From NCBI RefSeq assembly GCF_030687495.1, contig NZ_CP117435.1:3662501-3726500 (forward strand): a stretch of DNA of 64,000 nt, given 5' to 3'. This DNA is from Pseudomonas sp. FP453. Its GTDB lineage: Bacteria > Pseudomonadota > Gammaproteobacteria > Pseudomonadales > Pseudomonadaceae. Numbering within the stretch: the first letter of the stretch is position 1; every line of letters starts with the position of its first letter. The notes under the pieces were generated by a model. It was given only the letters and a program-made list of their open reading frames with translations, made no database searches and had not been told where the DNA came from. Position numbers and translations under genes: made by a program. Positions 29,370 to 41,786 of this stretch are shown piece by piece.

Positions 29370-29526
29370 GGGCACTCCAATTCCGTTTCGATTGCCCACA
29401 GACTAGGCAGCCTTGGTCCTACGGGCAATCGTCAGAACGATCAGCGACAGTGACCGTTTTGATCACGGCGGGCTTTTTCCTGGCGACGGCTTTATCATTG
29501 GCCCACGTTTGCTTGCCGAGTGTTCC

Positions 29527-29919
29527 ATGAAGTTTGCGATTGCCGTGTTTTCCGCCGCTCACGCGCCCTCCTCGCGCCGCGCCCTGCTGTTCGCCCAGGC
29601 GGCGCTGGCTGGCGGGCACGAGATTGTGCGGCTGTTTTTCTATCAGGATGGCGTGTACAGCGCGTCCAACAACATTGTCGCGCCCCAGGATGAGCAAGAC
29701 ATCGCGCGCCAATGGCGTGAGTTCGTCAGCCTGCACCAGCTCGACGGCGTCGTGTGCATTGCCGCCGCCTTGCGTCGCGGCGTGCTTAATCATGAAGAAG
29801 CCTCGCGTTATCAGCGCAGCGCGGTGAACCTCGAAGCCCCGTGGGCGTTGTCGGGCCTGGGGCAGTTGCACGATGCGGCCCAGGCCGCCGACCGCCTGAT
29901 CTGTTTTGGAGGGCCGTGA
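29527..29919 (+). CDS. tusD: Sulfur-transfer protein TusD
   Basis: The 130-residue DsrE-family protein carries the catalytic Cys in GVVCIAAALRRGV, as in TusD. The TusBCD heterohexamer passes sulfur from TusA to TusE and finally to MnmA, which makes 2-thiouridine in tRNA wobble position 34. It is the first gene of tusDCBE; mnmA is in this window at 52,942. Confidence 0.93.
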   Translation: MKFAIAVFSAAHAPSSRRALLFAQAALAGGHEIVRLFFYQDGVYSASNNIVAPQDEQDIARQWREFVSLHQLDGVVCIAAALRRGVLNHEEASRYQRSAVNLEAPWALSGLGQLHDAAQAADRLICFGGP

Positions 29920-29920
29920 C

Positions 29921-30271
29921 ATGTCCAAATCCCTATTGGTGATCAGCCGCCAGGCGCCGTGGTCCGGCCCCGGTGCGCGGGAAGCCCTGGATATCGTGCT
30001 GGCCGGCGGTGCCTTTGATTTGCCGATTGGCTTGCTGTTCATGGATGACGGCGTGTTTCAGCTCGCACCGCACCAGAACGCCAAGGCCGTGCAACAAAAG
30101 GACCTGAGTGCCAACCTGCAGGCATTGGGGCTGTTTGGCATCGACGATGTCTTTGTCTGCCGTCACAGCATGGCCGTGCGTGGCTTGACGCCGCCCACTG
30201 AGGCGCAACCGTTGAGCAACGAGGCTATTTCCCAATTGATTGACCGTTACGACCAGGTGATTACCCTCTGA
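29921..30271 (+). CDS. tusC: Sulfur-transfer protein TusC
   Basis: The 116-residue DsrF-like protein (MSKSLLVISRQAPWSG, FMDDGVFQL) is the second subunit of the TusBCD complex. It begins one base after the tusD stop and its own stop shares one base with the tusB start, showing a tight operon. Confidence 0.9.
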   Translation: MSKSLLVISRQAPWSGPGAREALDIVLAGGAFDLPIGLLFMDDGVFQLAPHQNAKAVQQKDLSANLQALGLFGIDDVFVCRHSMAVRGLTPPTEAQPLSNEAISQLIDRYDQVITL

Positions 30272-30549
30272 TGTCGACTTTACATGTGCTGTCTCACTCG
30301 CCATTTTCCGACAGCCGCCTCGACAGTTGCCTACGCATCTGCGGCGCCGAGGACGCGATCCTGCTGTGCGGCGACGGCGCCTACGGGCTGCACGCGCCCG
30401 CCCTGCACACCAAGGGCGTGAAGGTGTTTGTGCTGGCCGAAGACATGCAGGCGCGCAACCTGCCCTTACCGGACTGGGCCGACAGCGTGGACTATCCTGG
30501 CTTCGTGCAACTGTCCCTCGATTACGACAAGGTCAACAGCTGGTTATGA
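30271..30549 (+). CDS. tusB: Sulfur-transfer protein TusB
   Basis: The 92-residue DsrH-like protein starts MSTLHVLSHSPFSDSRL, with the DAILLCGDGAYG segment of the family. It forms the TusBCD complex. It shares one base with tusC and four with tusE. Confidence 0.9.
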   Translation: MSTLHVLSHSPFSDSRLDSCLRICGAEDAILLCGDGAYGLHAPALHTKGVKVFVLAEDMQARNLPLPDWADSVDYPGFVQLSLDYDKVNSWL

Positions 30550-30881
30550 ACACCTTGACCGTAGGCGAACGCACCCTCGAATTGGACAAGGACGGTTACC
30601 TGATCAACCTGGACGACTGGTCCGCCGAGGTCGCCAACGCCCTGGCCGCCGCAGAAGCCCTGGAGCTGACGCCCGACCACTGGCAGATCCTCGACCTGCT
30701 GCGCGGCTTCTACGCCGAATTCCAGCTGTCCCCGGCCACGCGTCCGCTGATCAAGTACACCGCGTTGAAGCTCGGCCCGGAAAAGGGCAACAGCCTGCAC
30801 CTCAACAAACTGTTCAACGGCACTCCCGCCAAACTCGCCGCCAAGCTGGCGGGCCTGCCCAGGCCGACGAATTGCTTATGA
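30546..30881 (+). CDS. tusE: Sulfur relay protein TusE (DsrC family)
   Basis: The 111-residue protein has the DsrC/TusE fold (LTPDHWQILDLLRGFY) and the essential penultimate Cys in RPTNCL, which accepts sulfur from TusD. It passes the sulfur on to MnmA. Its ATG overlaps the tusB stop, and its stop overlaps the next gene start as ATGA. Confidence 0.93.
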   Translation: MNTLTVGERTLELDKDGYLINLDDWSAEVANALAAAEALELTPDHWQILDLLRGFYAEFQLSPATRPLIKYTALKLGPEKGNSLHLNKLFNGTPAKLAAKLAGLPRPTNCL

Positions 30882-31880
30882 CCGACTTTGCTCCCCTGAC
30901 ACTGGAAACACCCGCCGAACACCCGTTTGCGCAGTTCGTGCGCATCCTCGGCAAAGGCAAGCGCGGCGCGCGCAACCTCACCCGCGAGGAAGCCCGTGAA
31001 GCCATGGGCATGCTGCTCGACGAAAAGGTCGAAGACACCCCAGCTCGGCGCCTTCCTGATGCTGCTGCGCCACAAGGAGGAAAGCCCGGAAGAACTCGCC
31101 GGCTTCACCGAAGCCGTGCGCGAACGCCTCGACGCGCCAGCGTTGAATGTGGACGTGGACTGGCCGACCTACGCCGGCAAGAAACGCCACCTGCCGTGGT
31201 ATCTGCTGGCGGCCAAGTGCCTGGCGCAAAACGGCGTGCGCATCCTTATGCACGGCGGCGGCGCACACACGGCGGGCCGGCTGTACACCGAGCAGTTGCT
31301 GGAAGGCTTGCAGATCCCGCTGTGCCGCAATTGGCAGCAGGTCGAAAGCGCTTATGCACACGGCAACCTCGCGTTTATCCCGCTGGGCGACTGGGCGCCG
31401 CAGCTGCAACGCATGATCGATTTGCGCAACACCCTGGGCCTGCGCTCGCCGATCCACTCCCTGGCGCGCCTGCTCAACCCGCTGCAGGCCCGCCTGGGCC
31501 TGCAAAGCATTTTCCATCCCGGCTACCAGGGCGTGCACCGCGATGCCAGCGGCCTGCTCGGCGACAACGTGATTGTGGTCAAGGGTGACGGCGGCGAGAT
31601 CGAGATCAACCCCGACAGTGCCAGCCACCTGTACGGCACCACCGGCGGCGCAAGCTGGGACGAAGAGTGGCCCGCCCTCTCCGCCCAGCGCCACGTCAAG
31701 CCAGCGACGCTGGAACCCGAGCATTTGAAAGCGCTGTGGCGCGGTGATGCAGAGGACAGCTACCCGCAACTCGCGCTGATCGCCACCATGGCCCTGGCCT
31801 TGCGCGGCCTCGGCCACCCACGGGAACAGGCTTTCGCCTTAGCCCAGCAATACTGGGATGCGCGGGATAAATCGATTTAA
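30878..31880 (+). pseudogene. TrpD2/YbiB-like glycosyltransferase-family gene with a +1 frameshift
   Basis: The ATG at 30878 overlaps tusE. The frame reads MTDFAPLTLETPAEHPF to KVEDTP and is then lost; the rest (QLGAFLMLLRHKEE to the end) continues in the next frame. An extra C in the run at 31038-31041 explains it: with CCC the gene is 333 residues. YbiB/TrpD2 proteins have the anthranilate phosphoribosyltransferase fold (RILMHGGGAHT, VVKGDGGEIEINPD) but bind nucleic acid rather than act in tryptophan synthesis; E. coli ybiB is LexA-controlled. The break is probably a sequencing error. Confidence 0.8.
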
Positions 31881-31968
31881 TCGATCATTCACCCGCAGTC
31901 TTTGCGCTTTTAAATCGAACCCATCCCTTTAGACTGGGCTCCAATGCTTATTAGCCGAGGAGCCAGTC

Positions 31969-32964
31969 ATGGGTTTGCTGATCGAAGGACACTGGAAAGA
32001 CCAGTGGTACGAAAGTAACGCGGACGGCGCATTCCAGCGCGAACAAGCGCAACGCCGTAACTGGGTGACCGCCGACGGCGCGCCCGGCCCTAGCGGCGAA
32101 GGCGGCTTCCAGGCCGAAGCCGGCCGCTACCACCTGTATGTGTCCCTCGCCTGCCCCTGGGCCCACCGCACGCTGATCCTGCGCAAGCTCAAGGGCCTGG
32201 AAAGCCTGATCGACGTGTCCGTGGTCAGTTGGCTGATGCTGGAAAACGGCTGGACCTTCGACAAGGCCCACGGCTCCAGCGGCGACGCCCTCGACGATTT
32301 TGCCTTCATGCACCAGCGCTATACCGCTGACACCGCCGACTACACCGGCCGGGTGACGGTGCCTGTGCTGTGGGACAAAAAGCTCAAGCGTATCGTCAGC
32401 AATGAATCGGCGGAGATCATCCGCATGTTCAACAGCGCGTTCAACGGGCTGACCGGCAACACCCTGGACTTCTACCCCGAGGCGCTGCGCCCGACCATCG
32501 ACGCACTGAATGAGCGTATTTACCCGGCCGTGAACAACGGTGTGTACCGCGCAGGTTTCGCCACTTCACAACACGCCTATGAAAGTGCGTTTGATGATGT
32601 GTTTGCCGAATTGGATTACCTGGAACAGCACCTGGGTGACCATCGCTACCTGGCGGGTGAATACCTGACCGAAGCGGATGTGCGCCTGTTTACTACGCTG
32701 ATTCGCTTTGATGCGGTGTATTACGGGCACTTCAAATGCAATTTGCGGCGGATTGCGGATTATCCGAACCTGTCGAATTGGCTACGGGAGTTGTATCAGT
32801 GGCCGGGAGTGGCCGAGACGGTGGATTTCGGGCATATCAAGGGGCATTACTATGCCAGTCACCGTACGATCAATCCGACGGGGATTGTGCCTAAAGGCCC
32901 GTTGCAAGCATTTGATACCAAGCATGATCGCTTGAAATTGAAGGGCAACGCAGTTTGGAGCTGA
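31969..32964 (+). CDS. Glutathionyl-hydroquinone reductase (Xi-class glutathione transferase)
   Basis: The 331-residue protein has the Xi-class active site ACPWAH with Cys62, then a thioredoxin-like domain and the C-terminal helical domain. Such enzymes (YqjG, PcpF) reduce glutathionyl-hydroquinones with glutathione, cleaning up quinone adducts. It stands alone and ends at a REP pair. Confidence 0.9.
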   Translation: MGLLIEGHWKDQWYESNADGAFQREQAQRRNWVTADGAPGPSGEGGFQAEAGRYHLYVSLACPWAHRTLILRKLKGLESLIDVSVVSWLMLENGWTFDKAHGSSGDALDDFAFMHQRYTADTADYTGRVTVPVLWDKKLKRIVSNESAEIIRMFNSAFNGLTGNTLDFYPEALRPTIDALNERIYPAVNNGVYRAGFATSQHAYESAFDDVFAELDYLEQHLGDHRYLAGEYLTEADVRLFTTLIRFDAVYYGHFKCNLRRIADYPNLSNWLRELYQWPGVAETVDFGHIKGHYYASHRTINPTGIVPKGPLQAFDTKHDRLKLKGNAVWS

Positions 32965-32990
32965 TCCGGGTTTCTCGCTGGACTTGAAGG

Positions 32991-33062
32991 CCTCATCGCG
33001 GGCAAGCCCGCTCCCACAGTTGGAATGCGATCCCCTGTGGGAGCGGGCTTGCCCGCGATGCT
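32991..33062. repeat. REP pair (REPIN), GTGGG ends inward
   Basis: ATCGCGGGCAAGCCCGCTCC and GTGGGAGCGGGCTTGCCCGC, both of the CGGG variety, lie between convergent genes. Confidence 0.9.
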
Positions 33063-33070
33063 TTTAGGCT

Positions 33071-34467
33071 TTAGACCTGAGACTGCGCGCCTTCGAACCA
33101 CTTGAGCTTTTCACGCAACACCACCACCTCACCCACGATCACCAGTGTCGGCGCATGCACTTCATGCTCCGCCACCATGCGCGGCAAGTCGGCCAGGGTG
33201 CCGGTAAACACGCGCTGGTTGGAGGTGGTGCCTTGCTGGATCAACGCCGCCGGGGTATCGGCTGCGCGTCCGTGCTTGATCAGCTGTTCGCAGATGATCG
33301 GCAAGCCAATCAAGCCCATGTAGAACACCAGGGTCTGGGACGGCCCCACCAGGTCATGCCAGGGCAGGTCCGAAGTCCCGTCCTTCAAATGCCCGGTGAT
33401 GAAACGCACCGATTGCGCATAGTCGCGGTGGGTCAGCGGGATCCCGGCGTACGCCGCGCAACCACTGGCCGCCGTGATGCCCGGCACGACCTGGAACGGG
33501 ATGCCATGGGCCGCCAGCTCTTCGATCTCCTCGCCACCACGGCCAAAGATGAACGGATCGCCACCCTTGAGGCGCAGCACGCGCTTGCCTTGCTTGGCCA
33601 GGTCCACCAGTTGCTGGTTGATCTGGTCCTGTGGCACGGCATGGTCGGCGCGACGCTTGCCGACGTACACGCGCTCGGCATCGCGGCGGCACAGTTCCAG
33701 AATCGCTGGCGCAACGAGGCGGTCGTAGAGCACCACGTCGGCTTGCTGCATCAGGCGCAGTGCGCGGAAGGTCAGCAGGTCCGGATCACCGGGGGCCGGC
33801 GCCCACCAGGTAGACCTCACCCGGCGCATGGGGCGCCTTGCCGTTGACTTTTTCCACCAGCAAACGCTCGGCTTCGGCGCCCTGCCCGGCCAGTTGGCGA
33901 TCGGCAATCGGGCCCTGGAACACTTCTTCCCAGAACGCGCGACGCTGCTGCACATCCGGGTACAAGCCTTTGACCTGGGCACGAAAGCGCGCCGCCAACC
34001 CGGCCAATTGGCCATAAGTGGACGGAATCCAGGTTTCCAGCTTGGCGCGGATCAAGCGTGCCAGCACCGGCGCATCGCCGCCGCTGGACACCGCAATCAC
34101 CAACGGCGAACGATCGACAATCGCCGGGAAGATCACGCTGCACAAGGCCGGCGCATCGACCACATTGACCGGCACGCACCGACGCTTGGCATCGCTGGAC
34201 ACTTGCGCGTTCAGCGTTTCATCGTCGGTGGCGGCGATGATCAGGGGTGCAACCGTCGAGGTCGGCCTCCTGATAACCGCGCAAAATCAGTTCCCCGCCA
34301 CTGCCCAGGACCAACTCGTTGAGCTGGCGTTCGATCTGGGGAGCAACCACCCGCAGCAACGCACCGGCGTCGGCCAGCAGCCGGGATTTGCGCAAGGCAA
34401 TCTCCCCGCCACCGACGACCAACACACGACTGCCGCGCAGGTTATGAAACAGCGGCAGAAATTCCAT
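33071..34467 (-). pseudogene. cysG: Siroheme synthase CysG with two +1 frameshifts
   Basis: CysG converts uroporphyrinogen III to siroheme for sulfite and nitrite reductases. The N-terminal dehydrogenase/ferrochelatase part starts [20 protein letters not shown] and breaks at GGGG 34244-34247; the middle part ends at VYLVGAGP with GGGGG 33791-33795; the methyltransferase then resumes at [14 protein letters not shown] and runs on through [16 protein letters not shown]. Removing one base from each run restores a single 464-residue frame, the normal size. Both sites add a base to a G/C run, so a sequencing error is likelier than loss. The gene follows serS directly. Confidence 0.88.
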
Positions 34468-36139
<1,672 letters not shown>

Positions 36140-36140
<1 letters not shown>

Positions 36141-37463
36141 TACTTTCTCCGCTGTCTGGGGGCTGAGTCGATCGAGTTGGGCGAGGTGATTCAGCTTTTC
36201 GCCGATTTTCAGCTCCAGGCCACGGGGCACCGGCTGATAGAGCGGCAGCGGTTCCAGCTCATCGGGGAAGTAGTCTTCGCCGGCGGCATAAGCGTCCGGC
36301 TCGTCATGGGCGTAGCGGTATTCATCACCGTAGCCCAGCTGTTTCATCAGCTTCGTCGGCGCATTGCGCAGGTGCATCGGCACCTCAAGGGAGCCGTATT
36401 CAGCGGCGGCGCGCAAGGCGGACTTGAAGCCCATGTACACCGCATTGCTTTTCGGCGCGCAGGCCAGGTAGGTGATGGCCTGGGCCACGGCCAGCTCGCC
36501 TTCCGGGCTGCCGAGGCGTTCCTGCACGTCCCATGCCGCCAGGCACAGGCTCAGCGCACGCGGGTCGGCGTTGCCGATGTCTTCGCTGGCCATGCGCACC
36601 ACGCGACGGGCCAGGTACAACGGGTCGCAACCGCCGTCGATCATGCGCGCAAACCAGTACAGCGCGCCGTCGGGGTTGGAGCCACGCACGGATTTGTGCA
36701 GCGCCGAGATCTGGTCGTAGAAGGCTTCACCGCCCTTGTCGAAACGCCGGCGTGTGTCACCCAGCAGACTTTGCAGCAGGTCGACGCCGATCTCGCTGCC
36801 GTCTTCCGCCAGGTCGGAGGCGTTTTCCAGCAGGTTGAGGAAGCGCCGCCCGTCGCCATCGGCGGCGCTCAGCAGAATCTTGAAGCCTTCCTCACTGACA
36901 CTCAGCTGGCGCTTGCCCAAGCCCTTGTCTTCGCTCAAGGCGCGGTGCAGCAGCTTTTGCATCGCCACTTCGTCCAGGCTCTTGAGCACATAGACCCGCG
37001 CCCGCGAGAGCAAGGCGTTGTTCAATTCGAACGACGGGTTTTCGGTGGTGGCGCCGATAAAGATCAGCGTGCCGTCTTCCACATAGGGCAGGAACGCATC
37101 CTGCTGTGACTTGTTGAAGCGATGCACTTCGTCGACGAACAGGATGGTGCGCTTGCCGTATTGCCCGGCCTGCTGCTTGGCCACCTCGACCGCCTGGCGG
37201 ATCTCCTTGACCCCGGCGAGTACCGCCGAGACCGTTTCGAAGTGTGCATCCGAGACTTTCGCCAGCAGGCGCGCCAGGGTGGTTTTACCCACCCCGGGCG
37301 GGCCCCAGAAAATCATCGAGTGCAGCGCACCTTGCTCCAGGGCTTCACGCAAAGGCTTGCCGCGAGCGAGCAGGTGCTCCTGGCCGACGTACTCATCCAG
37401 GTTGGTCGAGCGCAAGCGCGCGGCCAGGGGTTGGGCAATCGGGTCACTGCGAAACAGGTCCAT
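36140..37463 (-). CDS. rarA: Replication-associated recombination protein RarA (MgsA), with a +1 frameshift at its end
   Basis: RarA is a clamp-loader-like AAA+ ATPase that acts at stalled forks. Walker A is [10 protein letters not shown] near residue 53, and Walker B and sensor regions ([17 protein letters not shown]) are clear. In the given sequence the frame runs into crcB. The GGGGG run at 36158-36162 with one base fewer gives SPRQRRK and a TAG at 36140-36142, overlapping the crcB GTG. That makes a normal 440-residue protein, so the fusion is almost surely an artefact. Confidence 0.92.
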
Positions 37464-37473
37464 GGGCAGCGTT

Positions 37474-38109
37474 TTACTCCTGGATCACGTCGGCACCCTT
37501 GGGGATGTCGAACTTGAACGTGGAGGCAGGCACCGGCTGGTTGGCCTTGACCCCGGAGAACAGGATATCGGTGCGTTGGCCGACGCTGTCGATCAGGCGC
37601 ATGTTGTTAATCACGCCGTTGCCGAACGACAGGGACAGGGTGTCAAACAGCGTGTCCTTGGACTTCGGCTTGAGGGTGAACTCGATCACGTTGCTGGTTT
37701 GCTTGGAGGTGATCTCGAAGCTGTCGCTGATCTTCGACACATCGCCCGACAGCAACAGCGCCGGGGTCTGGTTCAGGCGCGGGTCGAGCTTCTTGATGGT
37801 CACCTGCTCCAGGTCCGGGTCCCACAGGGTGACCTTCTGGCCGTCGGAGACGATGGTCTGCTCGTTCGGCGCGTCGGTCTTCCAGAAGAACAGGCCAGGG
37901 CGCTGCACGGCCATTTCGCCGGCGGTTTCCTGCAACTGGGTGCCGCCGCCGTCCAGGGTCAGCTGGGAGAAGCGCGCGGTCAGGGTCTTGGATTTGTCCA
38001 ACAGGTTGGTCAGGCTGGCGACGGAGGCCGGGTCGGCGTGGGCCGAAACAGCGGTCAGGGCCAGTGCCGGCAACAACAGCATGCGGATAAGGCGCATGGG
38101 AGTCCTCAT
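37474..38109 (-). CDS. lolA: Outer-membrane lipoprotein carrier LolA
   Basis: The 211-residue periplasmic chaperone has a signal peptide ([21 protein letters not shown]) and the conserved FSQ and [14 protein letters not shown] segments. It carries lipoproteins from LolCDE to LolB. An ATG four codons downstream is an alternative start. It lies between ftsK and rarA in the same direction, as in other Pseudomonas. Confidence 0.95.
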   Translation of the reverse strand: MRTPMRLIRMLLLPALALTAVSAHADPASVASLTNLLDKSKTLTARFSQLTLDGGGTQLQETAGEMAVQRPGLFFWKTDAPNEQTIVSDGQKVTLWDPDLEQVTIKKLDPRLNQTPALLLSGDVSKISDSFEITSKQTSNVIEFTLKPKSKDTLFDTLSLSFGNGVINNMRLIDSVGQRTDILFSGVKANQPVPASTFKFDIPKGADVIQE

Positions 38110-38151
38110 TGAGTCGTAAGGGCGCGCCGCGTGCTGCCACGCGGCACGGGG

Positions 38152-40560
38152 TCAGTCGCGCATCTGCCCGGGGGCGATGACTTCGCGCGAGCCGTTGGTG
38201 TTCATGGCTGTCACAACGCCAGCCATTTCCATGGCTTCGATCATGCGGGCGGCGCGGTTGTAGCCGATCTTCAGCTTGCGCTGCACCGCAGAAATCGAGG
38301 CGCGGCGGCTCTCGAGCACGAAGGCCACGGCTTCGTCGTACAGGGCATCGGTTTCCGCATCGTCGTCACCGCCACCGCCGCCATTCTCGAAGCCGCTGCC
38401 GGCTTCTTCGACGCCGTTGAGGATGTCGTCGTTGTATTCAGGTGCTCCGCGCAACTTCCAGGCTTCCACCACGCGGTGCACTTCATCATCGGAAACAAAG
38501 GCGCCGTGTACGCGGATCGGCAGGCTGGTGCCTGGTGGCATGTAGAGCATGTCGCCGTGGCCCAGCAGTTGCTCGGCGCCACCCTGGTCGATGATGGTCC
38601 GGGAGTCGATCTTGCTCGATACCTGAAACGCCATGCGCGTCGGGATGTTGGCCTTGATCAGACCGGTGATCACATCCACCGACGGACGCTGGGTCGCGAG
38701 GATCAAGTGGATACCGGCCGCACGGGCCTTCTGGGCGATACGGGCGATGAGTTCTTCGACCTTCTTGCCGACGATCATCATCATGTCGGCGAATTCGTCC
38801 ACCACCACCACGATGGTCGGCAGCTTGGTCAGTTTCGGCGCTTCGTCATGAATGCTTTCGCGCTTGTACAACGGGTCATCAATGGTCTCGCCACGATCGT
38901 GGGCTTCCTTGATCTTGGCGTTGAAGCCCGCCAGGTTGCGCACGCCCATCTTCGCCATCAGCTTGTAGCGCCGCTCCATCTCGGCCACGCTCCAGCGCAG
39001 GGCGTTGGCGGCGTCCTTCATGTCGGTGACGACCGGGCACAGCAGGTGCGGGATGCCTTCGTAGATCGACAGTTCCAACATCTTCGGGTCGATCATGATC
39101 AGCTTGGCGTCGTCCGGGCCGGACTTGAACAGGATCGACAGGATCATCGCGTTCACGCCCACCGACTTACCGGAACCGGTGGTACCGGCCACCAGCAGGT
39201 GGGGCATTTTCGCCAGGTCGGTGATCACCGGCTTGCCGCCGATGTCATGGCCCAGGGCCAGGGTGACTGGCGACTTGAAGTTGTCGTATTCAGGCGTCGA
39301 CAGCACTTCGGAGAAGCGCACGATCTGGCGGTCTTCGTTGGGAATCTCGATGCCCACGGTGGTCTTGCCGGGGATCACTTCCACCACGCGCACACTGGTC
39401 ACGGCCAGGGAACGGGCCAGGTCTTTGGCCAGGTTGGAAATGCGGCTGACCTTGACGCCCGCGGCCGGCTGGATTTCGTAACGGGTGATGACGGGACCGG
39501 GGTGGATCGAGTCCACGGTCACTTCGACGCCGAATTCCTTCAGCTTGATTTCCAGCAGATGGCCAACGGCAGCCAGCGACTCCGGGGAATAATTGAGTTG
39601 TTTCTTCTCGGCCGGGTCGAGAATCGAGATCGGCGGCAAGGTGCCTTCGACGGCGCTGTCGACAAACAGCGGCGCCTGTTTCTCTTTCTGCACACGGGCA
39701 CTCGGCTCGGGGGCCTTGGGCGGCGCCGGTGCGATCACGGGCGGCACTTGCTTCTCGCGGTCCGACATGTGCTTGCTCAGGGCCTGCTCGCGCTCGATCA
39801 GGCGCTCCTTGACCTTGGCCTGTTCACGGCGGTCCGGCGTGCTCGGGGCCACCACTTCGTTGACGCGGGTGTCCACTTCACGCAATTGCGCGACCATGCG
39901 CTTGCGGTCGACTCGCGCCGCCCACCAGCGGTTGGCGGCGCCCTGGAACAGCTCCAGCAGGTCGAGGGTGATCTTGCCGGTCACGTCCATCACCTTGAAC
40001 CACGACAGGTCGGTGAACACGGTCAGGCCGAACAGGAACAGGGCAATAAACATCAACGTGCTGCCCTGGATGTTCAGGGTCTTGCGCGCCAGGTCGCCCA
40101 GGCTTTCGCCCAGCGCACCACCGGCGCCCGCCGGCAGGCCGGTGGGTGCATGGAAATGGATATGGGCCAGGGCCGCGCCGGACAACACTAGGAACACCAG
40201 GCCGATCAGGCGCCAGGAGAACAGCCAGCCGCTCCACTGCCACGGTTCGTGGCGCTGGCGGAAGATCTGCCAGGTCTTGATCGCCAGCAGCAAGGGGAAG
40301 ATATATGCGAAGTAACCCAACACCATGAACAGGATATCGGCGCTGTAGGAGCCGGCGGGGCCGCCAAAGTTCTGTACGTCGTCGATCTTGCTGTTGTGGC
40401 TCCAGCCCGGATCGTCCTTGCCATAGGTGAGCAAGGCCATCATCAGGAACAGGCACAGGGCGCCGATCGCGATCAGCGCACCTTCCTTGAGGCGGTAGTG
40501 CAGGTGCTGGCGCCAGGCCGGCACGACTGCTGCTTTAGGTGTTGCGGCGGATTTCTTCAA
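38152..40560 (-). CDS. ftsK: DNA translocase FtsK
   Basis: The 802-residue septum protein couples division with chromosome segregation. There are four or five N-terminal helices (residues 25-185), a linker, the motor domain with Walker [14 protein letters not shown] and the B box [12 protein letters not shown], and the C-terminal winged-helix gamma domain ([20 protein letters not shown]) that reads polar KOPS sequences. The linker is short, as usual in Pseudomonas. Confidence 0.97.
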   Translation of the reverse strand: MKKSAATPKAAVVPAWRQHLHYRLKEGALIAIGALCLFLMMALLTYGKDDPGWSHNSKIDDVQNFGGPAGSYSADILFMVLGYFAYIFPLLLAIKTWQIFRQRHEPWQWSGWLFSWRLIGLVFLVLSGAALAHIHFHAPTGLPAGAGGALGESLGDLARKTLNIQGSTLMFIALFLFGLTVFTDLSWFKVMDVTGKITLDLLELFQGAANRWWAARVDRKRMVAQLREVDTRVNEVVAPSTPDRREQAKVKERLIEREQALSKHMSDREKQVPPVIAPAPPKAPEPSARVQKEKQAPLFVDSAVEGTLPPISILDPAEKKQLNYSPESLAAVGHLLEIKLKEFGVEVTVDSIHPGPVITRYEIQPAAGVKVSRISNLAKDLARSLAVTSVRVVEVIPGKTTVGIEIPNEDRQIVRFSEVLSTPEYDNFKSPVTLALGHDIGGKPVITDLAKMPHLLVAGTTGSGKSVGVNAMILSILFKSGPDDAKLIMIDPKMLELSIYEGIPHLLCPVVTDMKDAANALRWSVAEMERRYKLMAKMGVRNLAGFNAKIKEAHDRGETIDDPLYKRESIHDEAPKLTKLPTIVVVVDEFADMMMIVGKKVEELIARIAQKARAAGIHLILATQRPSVDVITGLIKANIPTRMAFQVSSKIDSRTIIDQGGAEQLLGHGDMLYMPPGTSLPIRVHGAFVSDDEVHRVVEAWKLRGAPEYNDDILNGVEEAGSGFENGGGGGDDDAETDALYDEAVAFVLESRRASISAVQRKLKIGYNRAARMIEAMEMAGVVTAMNTNGSREVIAPGQMRD

Positions 40561-41049
40561 AACGGGTCTTTTCCTGCGCTTTTAGCGCGTCCATCTATTG
40601 AATGACTGCAACCACTGCCCAATCCGAGCAGCTGAAAATTAAACGAACGTCGTTGATTCTACGTTTAACACTGGGAGAAGAAGCGGTGAAACGGCGATAA
40701 CGCCACAGTGCCCGCATTGTACGGGTTTGTGCCCCCGTTGCCACGCCCTTGCCCTTCCCCCGGCAGCATAGACAATTCAAGTGTTGCAACATGTTCAATT
40801 TGAGCATGCATTGTCTTTGCTGACAAAGGCTTATGGGCTGTTTTTACCAAACAAGGCAAGCTTGGCAAATGGCCTGCATGGTGTAACCCCGGTTACGACC
40901 ACATCCCCGGCAGAGAGTTGCAGAAACACCCGCTCACGCTAATCCTGACTTGCGCCCGATTCGGGCTGGCCCTGAGGCGCCGCGTCGACAATAATCACCC
41001 TCACGCGCGGCACCTGCCGCTCCCCTCCCCTTCCTCAAGCCTGGATGCC
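40561..41049. other. Divergent intergenic region between ftsK and aat
   Basis: About 490 bases with no supported gene. In P. aeruginosa, as I recall it, trxB1 lies here; I see no trace of it. A perfect palindrome TGTTGCAACA occurs at 40782-40791, enclosed by GACAAT (40771-40776) and ATTGTC (40810-40815). These may be regulatory. Promoters for both genes are expected but not assigned. Confidence 0.4.
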
Positions 41050-41730
41050 ATGCTGACCTGGTTGCAACGTGACTCCCTGACCTTCCCGCCGCTGGCCAAG
41101 GCCATGCGCGAACCCAATGGCCTGCTGGCCGCCGGTGGCGACCTGTCGGCCGAACGCCTGGTGCAGGCTTACCGCCACGGCTGCTTTCCGTGGTTCTCGG
41201 AGGGCCAGCCGATCCTCTGGTGGTCACCCGACCCGCGCACAGTGATTTTCCCCGAAGAACTGCATGTGTCCCGCAGCCTCGGCAAACTGTTGCGCCAACA
41301 ACGCTATACCGTGACCTTCGACCAGGACTTCGCCGCCGTCATCCAGGCCTGCGCCGCACCTCGTGCCTATGCCGATGGCACCTGGATCACCGAAGGCATC
41401 CAGGACGCCTACCTGGCGCTGCACCAGCGCGGTTACGCGCATTCCGTCGAGGTGTGGGACGAGGGCAAGCTGGTGGGCGGGCTCTATGGCCTGGCAATGG
41501 GCCAATTGTTCTTTGGCGAATCCATGTTCAGCCGTGCCGACAACGCCTCGAAATTCGGCTTCGCCACCCTGACCCGGCAGTTGCAGGCCTGGGGTTTTGT
41601 GCTGATCGACTGCCAGATGCCCAACGATCACCTGCACAGCCTGGGCGCCCGCGCCATCCCGCGCAGTGACTTTGCACAGTACCTGCACGACCATCTGGAC
41701 CAACCCAATGCCGGACCCTGGGTTTCCTAG
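41050..41730 (+). CDS. aat: Leucyl/phenylalanyl-tRNA-protein transferase Aat
   Basis: The 226-residue enzyme adds Leu or Phe to proteins with N-terminal Arg or Lys, marking them for ClpS/ClpAP. Conserved [19 protein letters not shown] and [18 protein letters not shown] segments are present. The ATG at 41050 gives the known family start [15 protein letters not shown]. clpA and clpS follow in this same window. Confidence 0.95.
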   Translation: MLTWLQRDSLTFPPLAKAMREPNGLLAAGGDLSAERLVQAYRHGCFPWFSEGQPILWWSPDPRTVIFPEELHVSRSLGKLLRQQRYTVTFDQDFAAVIQACAAPRAYADGTWITEGIQDAYLALHQRGYAHSVEVWDEGKLVGGLYGLAMGQLFFGESMFSRADNASKFGFATLTRQLQAWGFVLIDCQMPNDHLHSLGARAIPRSDFAQYLHDHLDQPNAGPWVS

Positions 41731-41786
41731 GCGACTTTCGCGCACGTGGCTTACACTTGTTTCAAAGCTTACCCCGAGGGTTGATC

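Noticed and set aside
38131..40191. 686-codon open frame opposite ftsK
   Set aside because: Antisense shadow of ftsK, rich in His, Gln and Arg without any recognisable motif.
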